In this document: piece by piece, positions 1 to 8,452 of the stretch
How the letters are laid out: each line of letters starts with the position of its first letter
Numbering within the stretch: the stretch's first letter is position 1
Assembly: GCA_001544595.2 (NCBI GenBank)
Contig: FCOH02000018.1
Span: 62,001 to 126,000 of the forward strand
DNA from: Caballeronia peredens
Lineage (GTDB): Bacteria > Pseudomonadota > Gammaproteobacteria > Burkholderiales > Burkholderiaceae
Direction of reading: 5' to 3'
DNA: 64,000 nt
Translations under genes and position numbers: made by a program
The notes under the pieces: model-generated
Told to the model about the DNA's origin: nothing
The model's input: the letters and a program-made list of their open reading frames with translations, nothing else
The model's database searches: none

Positions 1-884
1 CGTGGGCCGGTTTGCTGCTCGGCGGCCCCGCCGATGCCGTGCGGCGTCTCGCCGGCTTCTGGAAGGATTTGCAGGCGCGCGACGGTCCGGATATCGTCGC
101 CAATGCGCTCGGCACGTGGTACGCGCGTCTGCCGATCAACGCGGAAATCAGCCCGTATCTCTATCCGCCGGTCGCCGAAGAGCGCCTGCGCGAACTGCTC
201 GACAAGCATTTGCCATTCGCCTCGCTGCCGGTGGAACCCGAACGGCGCGCGAAGCCGACGCTGCTGATCGGCGCAACCGATGTGCGCTCCGGCGATCGCG
301 TCATTTTCGCGGGCGAAAAGCTGGATCTGGATCAGCTGGTCGCGTCGGCTGCGGTGCCGCCGCTGTATCGCGCCGTCGCCGCGGATGGCCGCATGTGCTG
401 GGACGGCCTCTTCAGCAGCAATCCGCCCGTGCGCGAGTTCACCGATTTCGCGCTCGCGTCGCGGCCCGACGAGATCTGGGTCGTGCAGATCAACCCGCAG
501 TATCGTCGCGAATTGCCTGAATCGATGAACGAGATTATCGATCGTCGCAACGAACTGTCCGGAAACCTTGCGCTCGGGCAGGAGCTTTATTTCACGACAC
601 GCGTCAACGAGTTGCTGGCTGCGAACAAGTCCCTCGCGAAGCGCTACAAGCCGATCAAGATTCGCGTCGTGCAGATGCATCTCGATGCGAAGGACTATCC
701 CGGTCCGCTCGACTATGCATCGAAGCTCGACCGCAATCCCGCGCTCATTCACGCGCTGATCCGCAAGGGACGCGAGCGCGCTGCGTGGTTCTTCGATGAG
801 CGTTCGGACTGGCCGCGCGAAGGCACCGTGCCGCATCGAAGCGTTTATGCGGCGAATCCGCTGGTGGCGTCGAACGCATCCTGA
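1..884 (+). CDS. Patatin-like phospholipase, 3' part (5' end outside window)
   Basis: The reading frame is open from the first bases and a Trp-Ala-Gly-Leu-Leu-Leu stretch precedes the first possible start codon, so the true start lies upstream. Near residue 135 is a DGLFSSNPP motif, which carries the Asp of the patatin Ser-Asp dyad. The Ser (GxSxG) part should be in the missing N-terminal portion. A hydrophobic VASAAVPPLYRAV segment before it is typical of bacterial patatins, which hydrolyse acyl esters of phospholipids or neutral lipids. The C-terminal third (ELYFTTRVNELL and onward) matches proteobacterial patatin-like proteins. It stands alone, and the next gene has its own start about 125 bp downstream. 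The family call is good; the substrate is unknown. Confidence 0.8.
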   Translation, partial: WAGLLLGGPADAVRRLAGFWKDLQARDGPDIVANALGTWYARLPINAEISPYLYPPVAEERLRELLDKHLPFASLPVEPERRAKPTLLIGATDVRSGDRVIFAGEKLDLDQLVASAAVPPLYRAVAADGRMCWDGLFSSNPPVREFTDFALASRPDEIWVVQINPQYRRELPESMNEIIDRRNELSGNLALGQELYFTTRVNELLAANKSLAKRYKPIKIRVVQMHLDAKDYPGPLDYASKLDRNPALIHALIRKGRERAAWFFDERSDWPREGTVPHRSVYAANPLVASNAS

Positions 885-1009
885 TTGACTTAATTTGACA
901 TCCCGTGGTCTTGTGTGCCCCGTGCGACGGGGCACAATTCGCTTCCATGACGCTCGTCGACGTGCGTTCGAGTGCGCTCGACGTGAAGCGCGAAACATGG
1001 AAGATCACA

Positions 1010-1534
1010 ATGAAAATCAAGGCACTTTCAATCGTCGTCACGACGTTGTTCATCAGTCTCGCCGGCACGGGCGCGTGGGCTCAGCCGTCCGGCAAGGCAT
1101 CCGCCGCGCGCATCGACGGCCAGATGGTTGTGCAGATTGTCGGCCGGGTGAAATCGGTCGATGTGAATGCGGATCGCGTGACCATCGTGAATGCTCAGGA
1201 TCGCGAAATGTATTTGACGACCGGCATGCAGCCGCAACAGATTGCCGCGCTCAGGCCCGGATCGCGCGTGACGGACATGATGCTCCAGCCCGTTACGCTG
1301 ACGCCCGTCAGACAAGCGCCGATTCAGGAAGCGATTCCCGGCGAGAGCATGTTCATTGCGCAAGTGGCGGACGTCGATACCAAGGCGGGCGTCGTCATGC
1401 TCAAGGATGCCGATGGCTTGCCGGTCGAAATACACGTGCGCGATCCGCACAAGGCGGCCATGCTGGCGGGCGGCCTGAACGTGAAAGTTGAAGTGCTGGG
1501 TGCGCCGTCGAGCGCATCGGTGACGAAGGGCTGA
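1010..1534 (+). CDS. Exported small beta-rich protein (174 aa), paralogue of the gene at 3164
   Basis: I chose the ATG at 1010 because it gives a clean Sec signal peptide (MKIKALSIVVTTLFISLAG, cleavage after GAWA-Q). The frame stays open upstream, but that stretch is not signal-like. The mature part has two segments of the type 'V-x-G-x-V-x-x-V-D-x-x-x-x-x-V-T-I-V' (residues 45-65 and 120-140), suggesting small beta-barrel (OB or DUF5666-like) units. The gene at 3164 has the same architecture. No catalytic residues are evident. It is probably periplasmic or secreted; function unknown. Confidence 0.75.
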   Translation: MKIKALSIVVTTLFISLAGTGAWAQPSGKASAARIDGQMVVQIVGRVKSVDVNADRVTIVNAQDREMYLTTGMQPQQIAALRPGSRVTDMMLQPVTLTPVRQAPIQEAIPGESMFIAQVADVDTKAGVVMLKDADGLPVEIHVRDPHKAAMLAGGLNVKVEVLGAPSSASVTKG

Positions 1535-1690
1535 AGGGCGGTCTTTTCACATGCCGCTGTTTAGGAATGTTCTGGTATCCGTATTTATTGGATTCCCGTA
1601 ATTTTCAATCACTCGCTGGCGGGGCCCCGCCTGCCAGTCGAGGCATTCGTTCATCCCCTGACCGGATGTTGCGCTTCTCCCCGAGCGCAG

Positions 1691-1724
1691 AACGCGCGAC
1701 GCTTATGCGTCGCGCGTTTTTTTT
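1691..1724 (+). terminator. Rho-independent terminator
   Basis: A perfect 12-bp inverted repeat (AACGCGCGACGC / GCGTCGCGCGTT) with a four-base TTAT loop is followed on the + strand by a run of T. It lies between the exported protein ending at 1534 and the convergent metallophosphoesterase. There is no T-run on the other strand, so it serves rightward transcription. Confidence 0.85.
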
Positions 1725-1748
1725 CGGCTTGCTTCCCGCTTACGCCGC

Positions 1749-2906
1749 TTACGCCGCAGCAACCAGACGAACGCGCGTAATCTCCGAAGGCGCGCCGAGT
1801 CGTTTCGGCGGTCCCCAATAGCCGGTTCCCCGGCTCGTATAAACCCAGAGTCCGTTGAACTTCACGAGTCCGGCGACGAATGGCTGTTGCAGTCGCACGA
1901 AGAAATTCCATGGCAGGAACTGCCCGCCGTGCGTGTGTCCCGAAAGCTGCAGCGTGAAGCCCGCTTCGGCGGCGGCGGTGGCGCTGCGCGGCTGATGCGC
2001 GAGGAGCACGCGCACGGCGGCGTCGGCGGGCGCGCCGCTGATCGCTTTCGCCGGATCGCTTTTGTGCGCGGGGTCGAAGCTGCCCGCGCCGTAATCGGTC
2101 ACGCCCGCGACCACGGCCTGCGCGCCGTTGTGATTCAGCACCACGTGCTGATTGAGCAGCACGGTGAGTCCCAGACGCCGAAACTCCGCGATCCATTTGT
2201 CGGCGCCGGAGTAATACTCGTGATTCCCCGTGACGAGAAACGTGCCGTGCCGCGCGCTCAGGCCGGCGAGCGGGCGCGTGTGGTCGGCGAGATGCGGCAC
2301 GGAGCCGTCGACGACATCGCCCGTCACGGCAATCAGATCGGGCTCCAGCCCGTTGACGGCATCGACGATGCGTTCCACGTAATGCCGCTTGATGGTCGGT
2401 CCGACGTGGATGTCGCTGATCTGCACGATCGTGAAGCCCTGGAGCGCCGCGGGCAGATTCTCGATGGGCACGTCGACGCTCACTACCGGCGCGCGCCGCC
2501 GCGCGTTGTAGAAACCGATTGCGGAGAAGAGCACGGCGAAGAGCGGCACGGCGAGCGCGCTGTACGCGACGAGCAACGGCGAACCGACGGGCACGCCGCG
2601 CAGCCAGTCGACGAGATGCACGAAGAAAAGCATCACGTCGCGCGCGAAGGTCAGCAACAGCAAGGACGAGAACAGGCCCAGCGCGGTGAGTCCGAGCCAG
2701 GCGAAGCGATCGGCGAGCGGTTGCGCTTCGATCGAACGCGCCGCCATGCCGAGTGGAATCAGGACGACCGACGCCACGAGCAGCGCCGCCGCCAGCACCT
2801 TGAGCGGCAGCCCGACGGGCGCGTCCGGAATGAGCCGCACGCCGACATAGATATGAAACAGAATACCGATGCCGATGAAGCGGATAAAGAAGGCCGAGCG
2901 TCGCAT
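1749..2906 (-). CDS. Membrane-anchored calcineurin-like metallophosphoesterase
   Basis: A 385-residue protein. The first ~150 residues hold about four hydrophobic segments. From about residue 155 comes a metallophosphoesterase domain with all the usual metal-binding blocks: ISDIHVGP (D-x-H), VTGDVVDG (GD), VTGNHEYY (GNHE), LLAHQPRSA, and SGHTHGGQ (GHxH). This is the YkuE/YaeI layout, in which a membrane-tethered two-metal phosphoesterase acts on membrane-associated phosphoesters; YkuE-type enzymes have been linked to UDP-diacylglucosamine-like lipids. It is transcribed alone, convergent with the exported protein on its 3' side. The specific substrate is not deducible. Confidence 0.9.
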   Translation of the reverse strand: MRRSAFFIRFIGIGILFHIYVGVRLIPDAPVGLPLKVLAAALLVASVVLIPLGMAARSIEAQPLADRFAWLGLTALGLFSSLLLLTFARDVMLFFVHLVDWLRGVPVGSPLLVAYSALAVPLFAVLFSAIGFYNARRRAPVVSVDVPIENLPAALQGFTIVQISDIHVGPTIKRHYVERIVDAVNGLEPDLIAVTGDVVDGSVPHLADHTRPLAGLSARHGTFLVTGNHEYYSGADKWIAEFRRLGLTVLLNQHVVLNHNGAQAVVAGVTDYGAGSFDPAHKSDPAKAISGAPADAAVRVLLAHQPRSATAAAEAGFTLQLSGHTHGGQFLPWNFFVRLQQPFVAGLVKFNGLWVYTSRGTGYWGPPKRLGAPSEITRVRLVAAA

Positions 2907-3054
2907 GGCACCTCAGGAGATCGGTGAAGCGGCAAGGCGGGCCGGTTGCGCCCGCGCGGATATGGAACCGATTCTACCGGTTCGACGCCGCGCGCGCCGT
3001 TTGCGGTCGCGCGCCGCCGGGGTCGGAGCGAGCCGCGACATATCGCCCAAACCG

Positions 3055-3085
3055 TTGGACGCGCGACCGGCTCACGCGGTATAAA
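3055..3085 (+). promoter_or_regulatory. Possible sigma-70 promoter for the exported protein at 3164
   Basis: TTGGAC (3055-3060) and TATAAA (3080-3085) are separated by 19 bp, about 80 bp upstream of the ATG at 3164. Both hexamers match consensus at five of six positions, but the spacing is long. Prediction only. Confidence 0.35.
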
Positions 3086-3163
3086 TGACGCGGCTTTGAT
3101 CGCGGCAGACGTAGTCGATCTGGCTAAATGATTGGCACTGCAAATTTCAAACGAGGAATATTC

Positions 3164-3769
3164 ATGAACGTGAAACTGTGCGCCGTTTCAATTCTCTTCA
3201 TGTCGTCAATGTGCGCTTCGACGGGCGCGGCGTTCGCGCAGGATCAGCCGCTTGCGAAGGCGGCCGAGCAGGTTGTCGGCGGGGCGCAGCCGATCCATGT
3301 GCAGGCGCAGATCGTGGGCATCGACGCTGCCACCCGGACGCTCACGGTACGCGGCCCGCGCGGCGTGTCGACGGTTCTGGTCAGCAAGGAAGTCGCGAAC
3401 TTCGATCAGTTGCATATCGGCGACCGCGTCGATGTCGATTACAAGAACGCGCTGCTCGTGAGCGCCGACAAGGTGAAAGGCGCGGGCAAGGGCACGCGCG
3501 AGCGCATCGACACGACCACTTATCAGCCGGCGTCGGGTTCGACGGGCGAGACCGGTTTCGATGCGACGCGCCGGGTCGAGGTCATCGCGACCGTCGAAGG
3601 CATCAATACGAAGAAGCGCACGATCACGCTGCGCGGTCCGTGGCAAACCGAGACGTTCGATCTCACGCCGGATATCGCGGCGGAGAAGCTCAAGAAGGGC
3701 GACACGATCCACGCGGTGTTCGTGTCGGCGACGGCGGTGCGGGTGACGCCGGCCGCATCGGCGAACTGA
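3164..3769 (+). CDS. Exported protein with duplicated beta domain (201 aa)
   Basis: The ATG at 3164 follows an ACGAGGA ribosome site and opens a Sec signal peptide (MNVKLCAVSILFMSSMCAS, cleavage near AFA-Q). The mature protein contains two similar units of about 60 residues. The first runs from IHVQAQIVGIDAATRTLTV to VDVDYKNALLV, the second from VEVIATVEGINTKKRTITL to IHAVFVSATAV. A 40-residue basic linker joins them. Each unit looks like a short beta barrel of the DUF5666/OB kind. It is a divergent paralogue of the protein at 1010, on the other side of the metallophosphoesterase. Role unknown; a periplasmic binding or scaffolding job is only a guess. Confidence 0.78.
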   Translation: MNVKLCAVSILFMSSMCASTGAAFAQDQPLAKAAEQVVGGAQPIHVQAQIVGIDAATRTLTVRGPRGVSTVLVSKEVANFDQLHIGDRVDVDYKNALLVSADKVKGAGKGTRERIDTTTYQPASGSTGETGFDATRRVEVIATVEGINTKKRTITLRGPWQTETFDLTPDIAAEKLKKGDTIHAVFVSATAVRVTPAASAN

Positions 3770-3789
3770 TCGATACTTTTGCGGATACA

Positions 3790-3828
3790 AAAAAGCCTCG
3801 GCGATTCATCGAAGCGCCGAGGCTTTTT
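3790..3828. terminator. Bidirectional terminator
   Basis: Stem AGCCTCGGCG (3794-3803) pairs with CGCCGAGGCT (3815-3824). An A-run lies on the left and a T-run on the right, so it works both for the rightward exported-protein gene and for leftward gabD. Confidence 0.85.
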
Positions 3829-3851
3829 GCATTGCGCACGCCGTTGCGTGA

Positions 3852-5312
3852 TCAGACCTGCATGCAGAGATACTTGATGACGACGTAATCGTCGATGCCG
3901 TAGTGCGATCCTTCGCGGCCGAGTCCCGACTGTTTCACGCCGCCGAACGGCGCGACTTCGTTCGAGATCAGGCCGGTATTGATGCCGACCATGCCGTATT
4001 CGAGCGCTTCGGCCACGCGCCAGATGCGGCCGATGTCGCGGCTGTAGAAGTACGCGGCGAGACCGAATTCGGTGTCGTTGGCCATGCGCACGACTTCGTC
4101 GTCGGACGAGAACTTGAAGATCGGCGCGAGCGGGCCGAAAGTTTCTTCCTTCGCCACTTTCATGTCGGGCGTGACGTTGGCAAGCACAGTCGGCTCGAAG
4201 AAGCCGTGCCCCAGCGCGTGGCGCTTGCCGCCCGTGGCGAGCGTCGCGCCTTTCGCGAGCGCGTCTTCGATATGCGATTCGACCTTCTTCACCGCCGCTT
4301 CGTTGATGAGCGGCCCGAGCGCCACGCCGCTTTCCGTGCCGCGCCCGACCTTCAGCCCGCCGGCCGCCGCCGCCAGTTTCTGCGCGAAGGCATCGTAGAC
4401 GCGCTCGTGCACGTAGAAACGGTTCGTGCACACGCAGGTCTGCCCGCTGTTGCGATACTTCGATGCAATCGCGCCTTCGACGGCAGCGTCGATATCCGCG
4501 TCGTCGAACACGATGAACGGCGCGTTGCCGCCGAGTTCGAGCGTCACTTTCTTGACCGTCGGCGCGCTTTGCGCCATCAGCAGACGGCCCACCGCGGTAG
4601 AGCCCGTGAACGACAGCTTGCGCACGATCGGATTGGCCGTCATTTCGCCGCCGATCGCCTTCGGGTCGCCGGTCAGGACGCTGAGCACGCCTTTCGGCAG
4701 GCCGGCGCGTTCCGCGAGCACCGCGAGCGCGAAAGCCGAGAACGGCGTCGCTTCGGCGGGCTTCACGACGATCGGGCAGCCCGCCGCGAGCGCCGGACCG
4801 ACCTTGCGCGTGATCATCGCGGCCGGGAAGTTCCACGGCGTGATCGCCGCGCAGACGCCGATCGGCTCCTTCGTCACGACGATGCGCTTGTCGGCGGCGG
4901 GCGTCGCGAGCGTGTCGCCGGCGACGCGCTTGCCTTCCTCCGCGAACCATTCGATGAACGAGGCCGCATACGTGATCTCGCCCTTCGCTTCGGCGAGCGG
5001 CTTGCCTTGCTCGGTCGTGAGGATCAGCGCGAGATCGTCGGCGTTTTCCGTCATCAGGTCGAACCAGCGGCGCAGGATCACCGCGCGCTCCTTGGCCGTC
5101 TTCTTGCGCCAGGCGGGCCATGCGGCATTCGCGGCGTCGATGGCGCGGCGCGTTTCCACGGCGCCCATCTTCGGCACGGCGCCGAGCGATTCGCCCGTCG
5201 CCGGATTCACGACGTCGAACGTTTCGCCGGCATCGGCCTGCTGCCATTCGCCGTCGATATAGGCGGCGTGACGCAGCAGCGCCGGGTCCTTCAGTTGATC
5301 TTTCAAGCTCAT
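3852..5312 (-). CDS. gabD: NADP-dependent succinate-semialdehyde dehydrogenase
   Basis: A 486-residue aldehyde dehydrogenase, the usual GabD length. It oxidises succinic semialdehyde to succinate with NAD(P), the second step of GABA use. Visible motifs are the fold signature ITPWNFPAAMITRK (~158-170), the general-base Glu in VTLELGGNAPF (E259), and the nucleophilic Cys in SGQTCVCTNRF (C293) preceded by the YRNSGQTC context seen in GabD. It lies 56 bp behind gabT on the same strand, with an AAGGAC ribosome site, so the pair is almost certainly one operon. The C-terminal LGREGSHYGIDDYVVIKYLC is characteristic of SSADH among the ALDHs. Confidence 0.95.
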   Translation of the reverse strand: MSLKDQLKDPALLRHAAYIDGEWQQADAGETFDVVNPATGESLGAVPKMGAVETRRAIDAANAAWPAWRKKTAKERAVILRRWFDLMTENADDLALILTTEQGKPLAEAKGEITYAASFIEWFAEEGKRVAGDTLATPAADKRIVVTKEPIGVCAAITPWNFPAAMITRKVGPALAAGCPIVVKPAEATPFSAFALAVLAERAGLPKGVLSVLTGDPKAIGGEMTANPIVRKLSFTGSTAVGRLLMAQSAPTVKKVTLELGGNAPFIVFDDADIDAAVEGAIASKYRNSGQTCVCTNRFYVHERVYDAFAQKLAAAAGGLKVGRGTESGVALGPLINEAAVKKVESHIEDALAKGATLATGGKRHALGHGFFEPTVLANVTPDMKVAKEETFGPLAPIFKFSSDDEVVRMANDTEFGLAAYFYSRDIGRIWRVAEALEYGMVGINTGLISNEVAPFGGVKQSGLGREGSHYGIDDYVVIKYLCMQV

Positions 5313-5368
5313 GTTTTCGCGAGTCCTTTACAGGTGATCGAAGTCCGGTCCGATTGTGCCCGCATTCG

Positions 5369-6661
5369 TCAAACCGTGGCGCCGACCGTTTCCGTCAGCA
5401 CGTCTTCGAGAATGGCCAGCGCTTCGTCGAAAATACCGTCCTGAATGGTGAGCGGAAACAGGAACCGGACGACGTTCGAATAAACGCCGCATACGAGCAG
5501 CAGCAAGCCGCGCTCCAGCGCGCGCGTCTGGACGAGCTTGGCGAAAGCCGCGTCGGCGTCGTGCGTGCCGGGCTTGCAGAATTCGACCGCGATCATCGCG
5601 CCCGGGCCGCGCACATCGGCGATTTGCGGCACATCCGCCTTGAGCGCTTCGAGCTTCGCCTTGAGCTTGTCGCCGAGCGCCGTGCCGCGCGCGCAGAGCT
5701 TTTCGTCGTCGATGATGTCGAGCACCGCGTGCGCCGCCGCCACCGCGAGCGGATTGCCCGCATACGTGCCGCCGAGCCCGCCGGGCGCCGCCGCATCCAT
5801 GATCTCCGCGCGGCCGACGACGCCCGACAGCGGCATGCCGCCCGCCAGCGACTTCGCGATGGTCATCAGATCCGGCACGACGCCGTAGTGCTCCATCGCG
5901 AACAGCTTGCCGGTGCGCGCAAAGCCGGTCTGCACTTCATCGGCGATGAGCAGAATGCCGTGTTCGTCGCAGATCTTGCGCAGGCCGCGCACGAATTCCA
6001 CCGGCGCCTGATTGAAGCCGCCTTCGCCCTGCACGGGTTCGAAGATGATTGCCGCGACGCGCGCAGCCTCGATATCCGCCTTGAACAGATGCTCGATGGC
6101 GCGCAGCGAATCTTCCACCGACACGCCGTGCAGCGCATTCGGGAACGGCGCGTGGAACACGTCGGACGGGAACGGACCGAAGCCGATCTTGTACGGCGCG
6201 ACCTTGCCGGTGAGCGCCATGCCCATCAGCGTGCGGCCGTGAAAGCCGCCCGTAAAGGCGATGACGCCCGGACGACCCGTTGCGGCGCGCGCGATCTTCA
6301 CCGCGTTTTCGACGGCTTCGGCGCCCGTTGTGAAAAATGCGGTCTTTTTCGCGTGCGTGCCCGGCGCGCGTGCGCTGATCTTTTCCGCGAGCGACACATA
6401 CGACTCGTACGGCACGATCTGATATGCGGTGTGCGTGAAGCAGTCGAGCTGGGCGCGGATCGCCTCGACGATTTTCGGGTGACGGTGCCCCGTGTTGCAT
6501 ACCGCGATGCCGGCCGCGAAGTCGATGAAGCGCCGGCCCTCGACATCCCACAGTTCCGCGTTTTCGGCGCGCGCCGCATAGAAATCGCACATCACGCCGA
6601 CGCCGCGCGGAGTCGCGGCATTCTTGCGGGCTTGCAGATCGGCGTTCTTGAGGGTGCTCAC
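5369..6661 (-). CDS. gabT: 4-aminobutyrate aminotransferase
   Basis: A 430-residue class-III aminotransferase that transfers the amino group of GABA to 2-oxoglutarate, giving succinic semialdehyde for GabD. The PLP Lys is in MTIAKSLAGGMPLSG (K270), the ring-nitrogen Asp in ADEVQTGFARTG (D241), and the phosphate-binding TTGAEAVENAVK is near residue 111. It is first in the gabT-gabD operon and is divergent from a MocR-type regulator across about 140 bp, the classic arrangement for a GABA-responsive switch. 5-aminovalerate could be a second substrate, since GabT and DavT are hard to tell apart by sequence. Confidence 0.94.
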   Translation of the reverse strand: MSTLKNADLQARKNAATPRGVGVMCDFYAARAENAELWDVEGRRFIDFAAGIAVCNTGHRHPKIVEAIRAQLDCFTHTAYQIVPYESYVSLAEKISARAPGTHAKKTAFFTTGAEAVENAVKIARAATGRPGVIAFTGGFHGRTLMGMALTGKVAPYKIGFGPFPSDVFHAPFPNALHGVSVEDSLRAIEHLFKADIEAARVAAIIFEPVQGEGGFNQAPVEFVRGLRKICDEHGILLIADEVQTGFARTGKLFAMEHYGVVPDLMTIAKSLAGGMPLSGVVGRAEIMDAAAPGGLGGTYAGNPLAVAAAHAVLDIIDDEKLCARGTALGDKLKAKLEALKADVPQIADVRGPGAMIAVEFCKPGTHDADAAFAKLVQTRALERGLLLLVCGVYSNVVRFLFPLTIQDGIFDEALAILEDVLTETVGATV

Positions 6662-6739
6662 TGAAAATCTCCTTCGCGCGGATGGCGCTCTTTATGCAGG
6701 GTCGGATGGGGCCGCATCGGCCGACTGAATTTAAAGATG

Positions 6740-6791
6740 ACTATAGTAAGATTTGGCCCTCAAGTTCAGAGCCATTTCAATAAATCTATAG
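6740..6791. promoter_or_regulatory. gabT / regulator divergent control region with repeated CTATAG
   Basis: The intergenic region has the palindrome ACTATAGT at 6740-6747 and a second CTATAG at 6786-6791 that runs into the ribosome site (AGGAG) of the regulator. The starts are 45 bp apart in direct orientation. TATAGT also resembles a -10 hexamer on both strands. MocR/GabR proteins commonly bind spaced direct repeats, so these may be operator half-sites. Prediction only. Confidence 0.35.
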
Positions 6792-6801
6792 GAGCCATTC
6801 G

Positions 6802-8289
6802 ATGTCGACGCGCGCAAGTGTGCTTTCCGACTGGCTCGCGCAGCGCATCGATCGCGCGAGCGGCCAGCCGATCTACCGGCAACTGCACCGGCTTCTTCAG
6901 CAGGCGATTCTCACGCGCGAACTCGCGGCCGGGGCGAAAGTGCCGTCGTCGCGGCTGCTCGCGGCGGAACTCGGCGTCGGGCGCAACACGGTGACGCAGG
7001 TCTACGAGCAGCTCGCGATCGAAGGCTACGTGTCGTCGGCGACGGGGCGCGGCACGTTCGTCGCGGACAGCGCGCCCGACGAAATCCTCTTCGACGATGC
7101 GCCGCCCGCGGCCGTCGCGCCGACCGGCATGCAATCGACGCTTTCCGTTCGCGGCGCGCGCCTGATCGCGGGCGCGGGCGTCTCGAAGCGTCAGGGCGGC
7201 GCGTTCATGCCGGGCGTGCCGGATGTGTCGCGGTTTCCGTCGCGGGTGTGGAACCGCTTGCACGCGAAATACTGGCGGCGGCCGCTGCCCGATCTGCTGA
7301 CGTACGCGCCCGGCGGCGGCCATCCGGGTTTGCGGCACGCGCTCGCGGACTATTTGCGCACGTCGCGCTCGGTGCGCTGCACGCCGGAGCAGATCGTTGT
7401 GACGACCGGCATCCATCAGTCGATCGATCTGGCCGCGCGCCTGCTCGCCGACTCCGGCGACACGATCTGGACGGAAGACCCGTGCTACTGGGGCGTGCGC
7501 AGCGTGTTGCAGGTGTCGGGCCTCGATCTGAAGGCGATTCCCGTCGATGCGGAAGGCATTGCGCCCACGCCCGCCGATCTCGCGTCGCCGCCGCGGCTGA
7601 TGCTCGTCACACCTTCGCATCAGTATCCGCTCGGCATGGTGATGAGCCTCGCGCGCCGCCGCATGCTGCTCGAATTCGCGCGCCAGCACCGCTGCTGGAT
7701 CATCGAGGACGATTACGACAGCGAGTTCCGTTACGGCAGCCGGCCGCTCGCGTCGCTGCAGGGCATGGACACGGGCGGGCAGGTGATCTATGTCGGCAGC
7801 TTCGGCAAGACGCTGTTTCCGGGCTTGCGGATCGGCTACGTGGTGGTGCCGGAGGCGCTGGCGGAAAGCTTCGCGACAGCGAGCGCCGAGCTTTATCGCG
7901 AGGGCCAGTTGCTGCAGCAGGCGGTGCTCGCGGAGTTCATCGAGCAGGGGCATTTCACGTCGCATATCCGGCGCATGCGCGGGCTTTACGGCCAGCGCCG
8001 CGACGTGATGCTCGCGACGATCGCCGAACGCTACGGCGATACGCTCGCCATCGCGGGCGGCGATGCCGGGCTGCATCTCGTGCTCAAGCTGCCGAAAGGT
8101 GTCGACGATCGCGCGGTCGCTGCCGCCGCGCTCGCGGAGGACATCGTGGTGCGGCCGCTGTCGGGCTATTACGCGCATCGGCCGGACGCGGAACCCGGCT
8201 TGCTGATCGGTTACGCGTGCGTGCCGGACGAGGATATTGCGCCGGCGTTCGCAAAACTTGCGGGCGTGATCGACGGGTTTTTGGGGTGA
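6802..8289 (+). CDS. MocR/GabR-family transcriptional regulator
   Basis: A 495-residue chimera. Residues ~10-85 form a GntR-type winged helix (QPIYRQLHRLLQQAIL, SRLLAAELGVGRNTVTQVYEQL). The rest is a fold-type-I aminotransferase domain with the PLP Lys in VGSFGKTLFPGLRIGY (K336) and IIEDDYDSEFRY upstream. Such proteins bind PLP and sense an amine or amino acid as an external aldimine. It is divergent from gabTD with an AGGAG site 7 bases before the ATG, so it is very likely their activator. The M20 amidohydrolase 163 bp downstream may also belong to its regulon. Effector and sites are inferred from position. Confidence 0.9.
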   Translation: MSTRASVLSDWLAQRIDRASGQPIYRQLHRLLQQAILTRELAAGAKVPSSRLLAAELGVGRNTVTQVYEQLAIEGYVSSATGRGTFVADSAPDEILFDDAPPAAVAPTGMQSTLSVRGARLIAGAGVSKRQGGAFMPGVPDVSRFPSRVWNRLHAKYWRRPLPDLLTYAPGGGHPGLRHALADYLRTSRSVRCTPEQIVVTTGIHQSIDLAARLLADSGDTIWTEDPCYWGVRSVLQVSGLDLKAIPVDAEGIAPTPADLASPPRLMLVTPSHQYPLGMVMSLARRRMLLEFARQHRCWIIEDDYDSEFRYGSRPLASLQGMDTGGQVIYVGSFGKTLFPGLRIGYVVVPEALAESFATASAELYREGQLLQQAVLAEFIEQGHFTSHIRRMRGLYGQRRDVMLATIAERYGDTLAIAGGDAGLHLVLKLPKGVDDRAVAAAALAEDIVVRPLSGYYAHRPDAEPGLLIGYACVPDEDIAPAFAKLAGVIDGFLG

Positions 8290-8452
8290 AGGGGTGGGAA
8301 TGGAAGAATTCGCTGCTCGCCGGCCGAAAAAAATCTCGCCCAGAACTGGAAACCGGCACGCATGTGGAGGATCATGTGCGCCGTTTTCCGCGTATCCGCA
8401 TCGCGCGGGCGCCGCGCCGCGCTCCGCGACTCAATCAGCCAGGGTTTTTGCC

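Noticed and set aside
895..923. TTGACA at 895-900 as a promoter for the exported protein at 1010
   Set aside because: There is no acceptable -10 hexamer 16-18 bp downstream.
1567..1821. 84-codon open frame after the exported protein at 1010
   Set aside because: It runs through the terminator and the end of the convergent gene and has no ribosome site.
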